Below, in pieces: positions 24,400-31,160 of a stretch of DNA of 64,000 nucleotides (its first letter is position 1; every line of letters starts with the position of its first letter). The DNA is taken from NCBI GenBank assembly GCA_021769885.1, contig JAETSA010000005.1, positions 1-64,000 of the forward strand. The letters are read 5' to 3'. The position numbers were made by a program, and so were the translations under genes. Source of the stretch: Bacillota bacterium (lineage in GTDB: Bacteria; Bacillota; Clostridia; Oscillospirales; Acutalibacteraceae). The notes beneath the pieces were generated by a model. That model did not search any database. It was not told where the DNA came from and worked only from the letters and a program-made list of their open reading frames with translations.

Positions 24400-25179
24400 T
24401 CAGCAAAATGCTGTAACTGCATTATACAACGTTAAAATAATCATAGAAAAAATAGCCAACGAAAAAGTAATGCGTGCCGCCTTCTCACTGCATCGGCGAT
24501 TTAAAAGCGCGCCGAGTAATCCGCCGACTACCGCACAGGGAATCACTGCCCAAAGCATTTTCAAGTCATAGCCCTGCACACCGCCGCGCAGCAGCTGCAC
24601 GCTCAAATTGGAAAGCTGTGAAAAAAAGATGACCGCAACCGAGTATACTGCCGCATCCCTTACGGAGAAGGAAAACAGCAAGGTCAGCGCGGCAACATTG
24701 ATTGGACCGCCGCCGATACCTAAAAACGCCGCCAAAGCACCGAGCAGCAAACCCGCACACAAAATCCCGATGGGATTTTGAAGCTTCGCCGTTTTGGTAT
24801 GAACATTTACAAAAATAAGCACGCACAAAAGCAGTGCGCTTAAAGCTACGGACTGCGCACCCTTCACGGTATCCGCTGACTGTGCCGCCTGCAAAGCGGC
24901 TGAGAACGCACTGTTCCCCAAAAATCCGCCGAGCACCGCGCCTGCCGCGAGCGGAAACAAAATCCGTTTCTCAAAAGTCACGCCTTTTTTCAAATACTTT
25001 GCGGTAGAAGTCACAGACATTGCGAACACTGCGCAGGAAGAAAAAAAGGCGATTTCCGGAAGCGTATGCATATGCAGTACATCCAGCATCGGCTTTATGA
25101 TAACGCCGCCGCCCAATCCGACAAAAGCACCGAGTAAGGTAGAAAGAAAAATAACAATCGAATAAATAAAATATTGCAT
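24400..25179 (-). CDS. TauE/SafE-family (TSUP) membrane permease
   Basis: 259 residues with eight predicted transmembrane segments arranged as two repeats, each opening with a Gly-rich hairpin (LGAFVGLGGGVIIKPML near 15-31; LGALAAFLGIGGGPINV near 150-166). The family moves sulfite, sulfoacetate or other small anions. It is transcribed with the sulfatase 15 bases downstream, so sulfur export after desulfation is the natural guess. Confidence 0.9.
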   Translation of the reverse strand: MQYFIYSIVIFLSTLLGAFVGLGGGVIIKPMLDVLHMHTLPEIAFFSSCAVFAMSVTSTAKYLKKGVTFEKRILFPLAAGAVLGGFLGNSAFSAALQAAQSADTVKGAQSVALSALLLCVLIFVNVHTKTAKLQNPIGILCAGLLLGALAAFLGIGGGPINVAALTLLFSFSVRDAAVYSVAVIFFSQLSNLSVQLLRGGVQGYDLKMLWAVIPCAVVGGLLGALLNRRCSEKAARITFSLAIFSMIILTLYNAVTAFC

Positions 25180-25234
25180 ACAGTTACCTCAAAAAAGAGT
25201 ATAACAGTTTTTGTCTTTATTTACAAGATATCTA

Positions 25235-25263
25235 TTGATTTAGAACAGCGATTTTGATAAGAT
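25235..25263 (+). promoter_or_regulatory. Possible sigma-A promoter for manA operon
   Basis: TTGATT, 17-base spacer, TAAGAT in the divergent region between the TSUP gene and manA. Confidence 0.4.
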
Positions 25264-25302
25264 AAAGAAGCGTTTCCACTTATAAAGTAAAGGATGTTAT
25301 AT

Positions 25303-26262
25303 ATGCTGTTAAAATTATCACCTGCGTTTAAGGACTATCTTTGGGGCGGCACACGTCTCAAAACCGATTTCGGATTCCAAACCGATTTGGATATTGTTGC
25401 CGAAGGGTGGATGCTCTCCTGCCATAAGGACGGCGAAAATCACGTGGAAAACGGTACATATCAGGGCAAGACGCTTTCTGAGATCATTGAACTGCTCGGC
25501 AAACCGTGCCTTGGCACAAACGCCGAAAAATTTGACCGTTTTCCGATTCTCATAAAGCTGATTGACGCTAAAAAGGATTTGTCTGTACAGGTGCATCCCG
25601 ACAACGACTACGCCCTGCGCGTAGAGGGCGAATACGGCAAAACCGAATGCTGGTATATTTTAGACTGTGACGAGGGCGCGGAATTAATTTACGGCTTTAA
25701 AGAGCCGATTTCCAGCGAAGAATTTCGCGAGCGGATTGCGAACAACACTTTTTTGGATGTTGTGAACAAAGTGAAAGTGAAAAAGGGCGACTTGTTCTTT
25801 ATTGAGGCAGGCACACTGCACGCCATCGGCAGCGGGATTCTGCTTGCGGAAATTCAGCAAAATTCCAACACAACCTACCGTGTATACGATTACGGCCGTG
25901 TCGGCGCAGACGGCAAGCCGCGCGAACTGCACACGGAAAAAGCGATAGACGTTACCCACTGCGCACCGCCCGCACGGGATGCCGCACCCGAGGGTGCAAA
26001 AATCCAAAAAGACGGATACACAGAGCAGTTGTTGACGACCTGCGAACTGTTTACGGTAAAATCCGTAAATGTTACAGAAAAATACGAAAGCCAAGCGGAC
26101 AAGACCTCGTTTGTATCCTTGCTGATTACCGACGGTAACGGCGTAATTTCCTGCGGGGCGGAATCGCTTTCCGTAAAAAAAGGTGACAGCCTGTTTTTGA
26201 CGGCGGACAGCGGTGCATTTTCCGTCAACGGTATGTTAGAGCTTGTGGAAACGAGGATATAA
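25303..26262 (+). CDS. manA: Mannose-6-phosphate isomerase, class I
   Basis: Interconverts mannose 6-phosphate and fructose 6-phosphate. 319 residues from the ATG at 25303 (AAAGG at 9-base spacing; the ATG at 25294 overlaps that site). The cupin zinc site is visible as SVQVHPDNDYA and GTLHAIGSGILLAEIQQNSNTTYRVYD, typical of the short Firmicute class I enzyme. Zn ligands are probably His in QVHPD, Glu in GKTECWY and His in GTLHAI. It begins a short plus-strand run with the SanA-like and MFS genes. Confidence 0.95.
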   Translation: MLLKLSPAFKDYLWGGTRLKTDFGFQTDLDIVAEGWMLSCHKDGENHVENGTYQGKTLSEIIELLGKPCLGTNAEKFDRFPILIKLIDAKKDLSVQVHPDNDYALRVEGEYGKTECWYILDCDEGAELIYGFKEPISSEEFRERIANNTFLDVVNKVKVKKGDLFFIEAGTLHAIGSGILLAEIQQNSNTTYRVYDYGRVGADGKPRELHTEKAIDVTHCAPPARDAAPEGAKIQKDGYTEQLLTTCELFTVKSVNVTEKYESQADKTSFVSLLITDGNGVISCGAESLSVKKGDSLFLTADSGAFSVNGMLELVETRI

Positions 26263-26263
26263 A

Positions 26264-26962
26264 ATGAAAGCAAAGCATAAGAAGCTGAAAATTATCCTCA
26301 TTGTATTTTTCGTGTTGGTACTTTGCGGTGCGTTGGTATTCGGCACGGTAAACGGCATTGTCGTCGGCAAATCCAAGCCGTATATTCTGTCCGAAACAGA
26401 CTGCGCCGCGCTCGAGGATGCAGACTGTATTTTGGTTTTAGGCTGTGCGGTTTGGAACAGTGAAACCTTAAGTCCGATGCTACGTGACCGTGTGACGACA
26501 GGGCTTTCTTTATACCAAAGCGGTGTTTCCGAGAAGCTTTTGATGAGTGGTGACCACGGGCGGGAAAATTATGACGAAGTCAACCATATGAAGCAGTTTT
26601 TTGTAGATGCAGGTGTTGACCCCGAGGTTGTTTTTTTAGACCACGCAGGCTTTTCCACCTATGAATCGATGTACCGCGCCCGCGACATTTTCGGTGTCAA
26701 GAAAGTTGTCATTGTCACACAAGGCTATCATTTATACCGCGCGGTTTACATTGCCCGTGCGTTGGGTTTAGACGCGTACGGCGTGGCGTCGGATTTGCAG
26801 GATTATGCGCTGTACACCGATGTGCGCAATGCAATTCGGGAATCGCTTGCACGCATAAAGGACTTTGGCGTTTGCATTGTGAAGCCTGAGCCCACCTATC
26901 TCGGCGATTCGATTCCCATCAGCGGCTCGGCATCGCTTTCTGATGACAAGGAGTATGTATAA
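26264..26962 (+). CDS. SanA/YdcF-like DUF218 membrane protein
   Basis: 232 residues from the ATG at 26264. One N-terminal transmembrane segment (about 8-30) is followed by a DUF218 domain (about 48-215) with CILVLGCAVWN, LLMSGDHG and YESMYRARDIF. The related SanA and ElyC proteins affect envelope integrity and vancomycin exclusion, with unknown chemistry. It follows manA by one base and precedes the MFS gene by two. Confidence 0.88.
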   Translation: MKAKHKKLKIILIVFFVLVLCGALVFGTVNGIVVGKSKPYILSETDCAALEDADCILVLGCAVWNSETLSPMLRDRVTTGLSLYQSGVSEKLLMSGDHGRENYDEVNHMKQFFVDAGVDPEVVFLDHAGFSTYESMYRARDIFGVKKVVIVTQGYHLYRAVYIARALGLDAYGVASDLQDYALYTDVRNAIRESLARIKDFGVCIVKPEPTYLGDSIPISGSASLSDDKEYV

Positions 26963-26964
26963 GT

Positions 26965-28188
26965 ATGCCACGAACCTACAAGGGTACAACCGTAGCCTGC
27001 TATATCGGCTATTTTGTGCAGGCGATTATCAACAATCTCTCCCCCATTCTGTTTATCGTTTACCGACAACAGCTCGGCATTTCCTTAAATGCTATCGGCA
27101 GTTTAATTCTGATTAACTTTTTATCGCAAACCGTTGTCGATATTCTTTCCGTTAAGGTTGTCGACCGCATCGGCTACAAAAAAATCATTTTGGCGTCACA
27201 CGCATTTGCTTTTGTGGGATTGGTGTGTTTAGCCATACTGCCGCGCAGCGGTATGCCGCCGTTCGGCGCACTGGTATTCGCAACCGTCATCTCCGCGCTC
27301 GGCAGTGGGATGATTGAGGTCACCATCAGTCCGATTGTAGACGCGATTCCGAGCGACCGCAAAGAGGCGGATATGAGTCTGTTGCACTCTTTTTATTGTT
27401 GGGGGCAAATGGCTGTTGTTGCGCTTTCAACGCTGTTCATCAAGCTCGTCGGCGAGCAGTATTGGTATATTCTGCCCCTCCTTTGGGCTTTGATTCCGCT
27501 TGGCAATCTGTTAAACTTCTCCACACTCCCCTTTCCGAAAACCTTGCAGGAGGATGAAAAAATACCGATTCGCAAGCTGCTGACCTCGAAAAACTTCGTG
27601 ATTGCGATGGTATTGATGCTGTGTGCAGGTGCTTCGGAGCTTGCTATGTCGCAATGGTCGTCTTTTTTTGCGGAAACAGGATTGCAGGTATCGAAATTTA
27701 TGGGTGATTTATTAGGTCCGTGCCTGTTTGCGGTCTTTATGGGGTGCGGCAGACTGCTGTTCGGCATTTACGGACACAAAATCAACTTAAAAAAAGCGAT
27801 GCTCGCCTGTGCGGTTCTGTGCATCGGCTGTTATTTGACCACTGCGATTGCAAATGCCCCAATGCTGTCACTGCTTGGCTGTGCCGTTACGGGCTTTTCC
27901 ATCAGCCTGTTTTGGCCGGGCACGTTCAGTTTGGTTTCGGAATCCTACCCGAACGGCGGGGCGGCGATGTTCGGCATTTTGGCAATTTTAGGCGACATCG
28001 GCTGTTCACTCGGGCCGTCTATTATCAGTTATATTTCTACAGCTGCCGCAACAGTAAATCCAACGCTTTCCGAAGGGGAATCCTTGAAATTCGGTCTTGG
28101 GTTCGGTGCGATTTTCCCGATTATCGCCATTATCGGGTTGCTCTTGATGAAAAAGCCGAAAAAGCAGTTGACAACCGAAAAGAATTAG
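26965..28188 (+). CDS. MFS transporter
   Basis: 407 residues with 12 predicted transmembrane segments. A basic loop between helices 2 and 3 (VKVVDRIGYKKI) matches the MFS signature. Helix 5 carries a Ser/Cys-rich stretch and the C-half resembles sugar/fucose-type carriers (NPTLSEGESLKFGLGFGAIFP). Co-transcription with manA hints at sugar uptake, but the substrate is not assigned. An AAGGAG site precedes the start at slightly long spacing. Confidence 0.85.
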   Translation: MPRTYKGTTVACYIGYFVQAIINNLSPILFIVYRQQLGISLNAIGSLILINFLSQTVVDILSVKVVDRIGYKKIILASHAFAFVGLVCLAILPRSGMPPFGALVFATVISALGSGMIEVTISPIVDAIPSDRKEADMSLLHSFYCWGQMAVVALSTLFIKLVGEQYWYILPLLWALIPLGNLLNFSTLPFPKTLQEDEKIPIRKLLTSKNFVIAMVLMLCAGASELAMSQWSSFFAETGLQVSKFMGDLLGPCLFAVFMGCGRLLFGIYGHKINLKKAMLACAVLCIGCYLTTAIANAPMLSLLGCAVTGFSISLFWPGTFSLVSESYPNGGAAMFGILAILGDIGCSLGPSIISYISTAAATVNPTLSEGESLKFGLGFGAIFPIIAIIGLLLMKKPKKQLTTEKN

Positions 28189-28216
28189 CATATACTATTT
28201 TTACAAATGAATCGCT

Positions 28217-28375
28217 GTCTTCAAGGCGGGGTGCAAGTCCCCACCGGTGGTTAAAGTCCACAAGCTCACGCTGATTGGGTGTAATTCCCAAACCGACGGT
28301 ACAGTCCGGATGAAAGAAGATGTATTTGTCAGTACACCTGCGCCTCGTAAGAATGCTCTTACGAGGTTTTTTGTT
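28217..28375 (+). promoter_or_regulatory. FMN riboswitch (RFN element) with terminator
   Basis: The segment TTCAAGGCGGGGTGCAAGTC opens the conserved RFN core, followed by the CCCCACCGGTGG arm, the AAACCGACGGTACAGTC arm and GGATGAAAGAAGA. The 3' part merges into a terminator hairpin (28343-28375). FMN binding should favour termination and so lower ribU expression. It lies 48 bases before ribU. Confidence 0.95.
28343..28375 (+). terminator. FMN-riboswitch expression-platform terminator
   Basis: Perfect 10-bp arms CCTCGTAAGA/TCTTACGAGG, loop ATGC, followed by TTTTTTGTTT. Confidence 0.92.
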
Positions 28376-28423
28376 TGACAGCCGCATTTGCAAAATCTAT
28401 TTTTTGAAAGGCTCTGAACAAAA

Positions 28424-29044
28424 ATGAACAAACCCGAAACCCAATCCGCAAAGAAACCGTTCCCCCGCGAAAAAATCCGCAAGCTGACCGTAACCGCCAT
28501 TCTCGGCGCAGTTGCCGCCGTCCTGATGTTTTTACAGTTCAGCGTACCTGTCATGCCGGGCTTCATTAAAATGGATGTTGCGCATTTCCCTGCGCTGATT
28601 GCCTCGTTCGCCCTCGGTCCTGTGAGCGGCGTCGGCGTGTGCCTGATTAAGAATCTACTGAACCTGTTTACAACCTCTACGGGCGGTGTTGGTGAGCTTT
28701 CAGACTTCATTCTCGGCTGTATCCTGGTGATTCCCGCAGGACTTATCTATAAACGCAAAAAGACAAGAGGCGGCGCGCTGATTGGGTCTTTGGTCGGGGC
28801 GGTTTGTATGGCGGGCTTCAGTCTGCTGACCAATTACTATATCACCTACCCGTTCTATACGAATTTTATGCCGATGGAGCAAATCATTTCGGCGTATCAA
28901 ATGATTCTGCCGAGTGTAGACTCCCTTTGGAAAGCTCTTTTGATTTTCAATGTACCGTTCACATTGGTCAAAGGCTTACTGTGCGCGATTATCGCCTTTG
29001 TCGTCTATAAGCCGCTTTCGCCGATTATTAAAGGAAAACGGTAA
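28424..29044 (+). CDS. ribU: Riboflavin ECF transporter substrate-binding subunit RibU
   Basis: The S-component that captures riboflavin for an ECF-type importer. 206 residues, with a basic cytoplasmic N-terminus, then five to six transmembrane segments. The segment LGAVAAVLMFLQFSVPVMPG and the later KMDVAHFPALIASFALGP loop are typical of RibU. The shared EcfAA'T module is elsewhere. Control by the FMN riboswitch directly upstream supports the assignment. Confidence 0.95.
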   Translation: MNKPETQSAKKPFPREKIRKLTVTAILGAVAAVLMFLQFSVPVMPGFIKMDVAHFPALIASFALGPVSGVGVCLIKNLLNLFTTSTGGVGELSDFILGCILVIPAGLIYKRKKTRGGALIGSLVGAVCMAGFSLLTNYYITYPFYTNFMPMEQIISAYQMILPSVDSLWKALLIFNVPFTLVKGLLCAIIAFVVYKPLSPIIKGKR

Positions 29045-29131
29045 AAAGATTTCGTATTTTTTAAAAATCTTCGGTTCTCGCATTGACAACCGAAGATTTT
29101 TTTCTTATAATATATCGCGGATATTAGAAAT

Positions 29132-29218
29132 GCCGCTGTGGCGAAATCGGCAGACGCAAGGGACTTAAAATCCCTCGGTGGCAACACCGTACCGGTTCAA
29201 GTCCGGTCAGCGGCACCA
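29132..29218 (+). tRNA. tRNA-Leu (anticodon UAA)
   Basis: 87 bases with acceptor arms GCCGCTG/CAGCGGC, A discriminator and encoded CCA, a long variable arm (CTCGGTGGCAACACCG) as in class II tRNAs, T-loop GTTCAAGTCC and anticodon TAA in GACTTAAAATCCC. It stands alone, followed by a terminator at 29222. Confidence 0.97.
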
Positions 29219-29221
29219 AAA

Positions 29222-29253
29222 AGAAAAAGTCACGAAAGTGGCTTTTTCTTTTT
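29222..29253 (+). terminator. Terminator after tRNA-Leu
   Basis: 12-bp arms AGAAAAAGTCAC/GTGGCTTTTTCT with one G-U and a GAAA tetraloop, then TTTTTGG. Confidence 0.85.
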
Positions 29254-29346
29254 GGTATTTTTCACTTTTCACTATTCATTCTTCACTCTTCACTTTTTTG
29301 GCTGCGACTTTTTCAGTGAAAAGAGAAAAGTGAAGAGTGAAGAGTA
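29254..29346. repeat. CTCTTCACTTTT-type palindromic repeat
   Basis: The stretch is built from TTCACTCTT/TTCACTTTT units. An 18-bp perfect inverted repeat (29280-29297 with 29326-29343) brackets a 28-base loop. Sequences of this CACTCTTCACTTTT kind are scattered in gut Clostridia as intergenic repeats. It lies just upstream of trmO and may form a long hairpin in its leader. Confidence 0.75.
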
Positions 29347-29382
29347 GAAAATATCTCACCCAACATAACGGAGTGACGAAAG

Positions 29383-30069
29383 ATGTCTGACGAATTTTCA
29401 GTACGTACGATTGCGCACATACACAGTGATTTCCCCGAAAAATTCGGGATACCGCGGCAAAGCGGCATTGTGGAAGAATTAAAATCGACTGTAATATTTG
29501 CGCCTGATTACCGAAATATCGACGCGGTGCGGGGGCTGGAGCAGTATTCGCACATTTGGCTGTTGTGGCGGTTTTCGGAATGTGCCGACAAGCCTTTTTC
29601 CCCGACAGTGCGTCCGCCGCGCTTGGGCGGCAATACGCGTATGGGCGTATTTGCGACGCGCTCCCCGTTCCGTCCAAATTCGATTGGGCTTTCTTGTGTT
29701 CGTTTGGAAGCGATTGATTTAGATGCACCGCAAGCCCCTGTTTTGCACGTTGCAGGCGCGGATTTGATGGACGGCACACCGATTTTGGATATAAAACCGT
29801 ATCTCCCCTATGCGGACAGCGTACCGACCGCTTCGAGCGGCTTTGCGTTGCAGTCTAAAGCGGATATTTTGCAAGTGGATTTTCCGCACGAACTGCTTGA
29901 AAAAATTCCTGAAGAAAAACGGCAGGCGTTACTTCGGGTTCTGGCGCAAGACCCGCGCCCTGCATATCAGGCAGACACAGAACGGGTGTATGGCTTCTCA
30001 TTTGCGGGGATTACAATAAAATTTACGGTATGTGAAAATGTATTATCCGTCACTGCGGTACAGGAATAA
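29383..30069 (+). CDS. trmO: tRNA (N6-threonylcarbamoyladenosine-37) methyltransferase TrmO
   Basis: A SAM-dependent enzyme of the YaeB/TrmO (UPF0066) family that methylates t6A37 in some tRNAs. 228 residues, with the family's hallmark beta-barrel core: PRQSGIVEELK (about 20-30), then PPRLGGNTRMGVFATRSPFRPNSIGLSCV (about 70-100). A C-terminal extension of the YaeB type (about 150-228) contacts tRNA. The ATG at 29383 has GGAGTG upstream. Confidence 0.93.
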   Translation: MSDEFSVRTIAHIHSDFPEKFGIPRQSGIVEELKSTVIFAPDYRNIDAVRGLEQYSHIWLLWRFSECADKPFSPTVRPPRLGGNTRMGVFATRSPFRPNSIGLSCVRLEAIDLDAPQAPVLHVAGADLMDGTPILDIKPYLPYADSVPTASSGFALQSKADILQVDFPHELLEKIPEEKRQALLRVLAQDPRPAYQADTERVYGFSFAGITIKFTVCENVLSVTAVQE

Positions 30070-30078
30070 TAAAATTGT

Positions 30079-30112
30079 AAAACCCAGGCAGAGGATTCAC
30101 TGCCCGGGTTTT
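30079..30112. terminator. Bidirectional terminator
   Basis: 13-bp arms AAAACCCAGGCAG/CTGCCCGGGTTTT with one G-U, between convergent trmO and the XRE gene. A runs on the left and T runs on the right serve both. Confidence 0.88.
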
Positions 30113-30125
30113 ATTCTTTGTTATA

Positions 30126-30938
30126 TCAGCGGATAAAATACAGAAAAATCTCCTTTGCCCAAGAAAGGTAGTTCGGCACATTTGCATCGAGCCAGACTTT
30201 CATATACGCAAGCTCTGTTTGCGTGAGTTTACCGAGGTGCACATATACACTGCCGTAAGCTTCGGTATTTCCGACAGCATACAGTGCCCGTGCATAGTCG
30301 CCGACGGCGGCATAATGCCCGACCGCCAAAGCGCCGACAGATAAGCACCCGACCGAAAGTGCCCCGCAGGAAACGATTCCGATACAAATTGCACCGATTG
30401 CGAATAAGCCGACTGCAATCGCGCCGACCGATAATAAGCCAAGCGCAAAAGACGCTGCAAACGCCGCTAATCCGACGGACAGCAAGCCGAACGACAACAG
30501 CCCAAAAGACAGCAAGCCAACAGAAACTGCACCCCGTGAGAAAAGCCCAACGGAAATGACGCCTTTTGCATTTATGCCAATTGCAATAAAACCTTTGGCA
30601 TTCCACCCAATATGATACAGCGGCATACCGAAAACGGTTTTTTCACTCTTTCGTTCTTTACACCGTTTTTTTACATTGGAATACAAACTTGAAAAAGCAG
30701 ATGCCGATGCAGTCGATTTCTGTGCCGTTTCTGTATCTGTGACAGTTTCTTTCAGTAAATAGTCCATAGAGCACGAAAACAACTGCCCCATTTTCACAAG
30801 TTTATCTGTTTCGGGATAGGTGATATCCGATTCCCACTTACTGATAGACTGGCGGGATACACCGAGCAAATTGGCGAGCTGTTCCTGTGTAAGATTTTGA
30901 TTTTTACGCTGTCGTGCAATCTTTTCACCGAGTGTCAT
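30126..30938 (-). CDS. XRE-family regulator with glycine-rich membrane repeat domain
   Basis: 270 residues. The N-terminal Cro/C1 helix-turn-helix (about 4-60, LTQEQLANLLGVSRQSISKWE) is followed by a linker, then about 110 residues of short repeats of the form [AL][IV]SVG or LLSFG (about 120-220, for example GAIAVGLFAIGAICIG). Each unit is five to seven residues with a Gly, so the region could form packed membrane helices or a repetitive beta/helical solenoid. The C-terminal 45 residues look soluble. HTH proteins with such membrane repeats are widespread in Clostridia, but the signal they sense is unknown. Ends just short of the shared terminator. Confidence 0.85.
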   Translation of the reverse strand: MTLGEKIARQRKNQNLTQEQLANLLGVSRQSISKWESDITYPETDKLVKMGQLFSCSMDYLLKETVTDTETAQKSTASASAFSSLYSNVKKRCKERKSEKTVFGMPLYHIGWNAKGFIAIGINAKGVISVGLFSRGAVSVGLLSFGLLSFGLLSVGLAAFAASFALGLLSVGAIAVGLFAIGAICIGIVSCGALSVGCLSVGALAVGHYAAVGDYARALYAVGNTEAYGSVYVHLGKLTQTELAYMKVWLDANVPNYLSWAKEIFLYFIR

Positions 30939-31119
30939 AAAAATGCTCCTTTTCGCTTTCGATATATCGTGCTTTTATCATATAACACTCTATCAGAAAT
31001 GCCAGTATTTTTGACGTTCTTTCTGTAAACTTCAGGTTGCGAATGCCGTTTTACCCTTGATATTTCTGTAAAAACGCCTGCGGTGTCAATATGTTTTCCT
31101 CATTTCAAAGCTTCAGCGA

Positions 31120-31145
31120 AACGGCGGGAGCAAGCTCCCGCCCTA
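31120..31145. repeat. Solo palindromic module (GTAGGG family, minus orientation)
   Basis: CGGCGGGAGCAAGCTCCCGC followed by CCTAC. It is one unit of the repeat family described for the arrays at 39-63 kb: CCCTAC at one end, complementary arms GGCGGGAG/CTCCCGCC. Confidence 0.85.
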
Positions 31146-31160
31146 CAGGTTTGCGTGAAT

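Noticed and set aside
28006-28710. Minus-strand ORFs across the riboswitch and ribU
   Set aside because: They run against the FMN riboswitch and ribU. The riboswitch structure and ribU signature define the coding strand.
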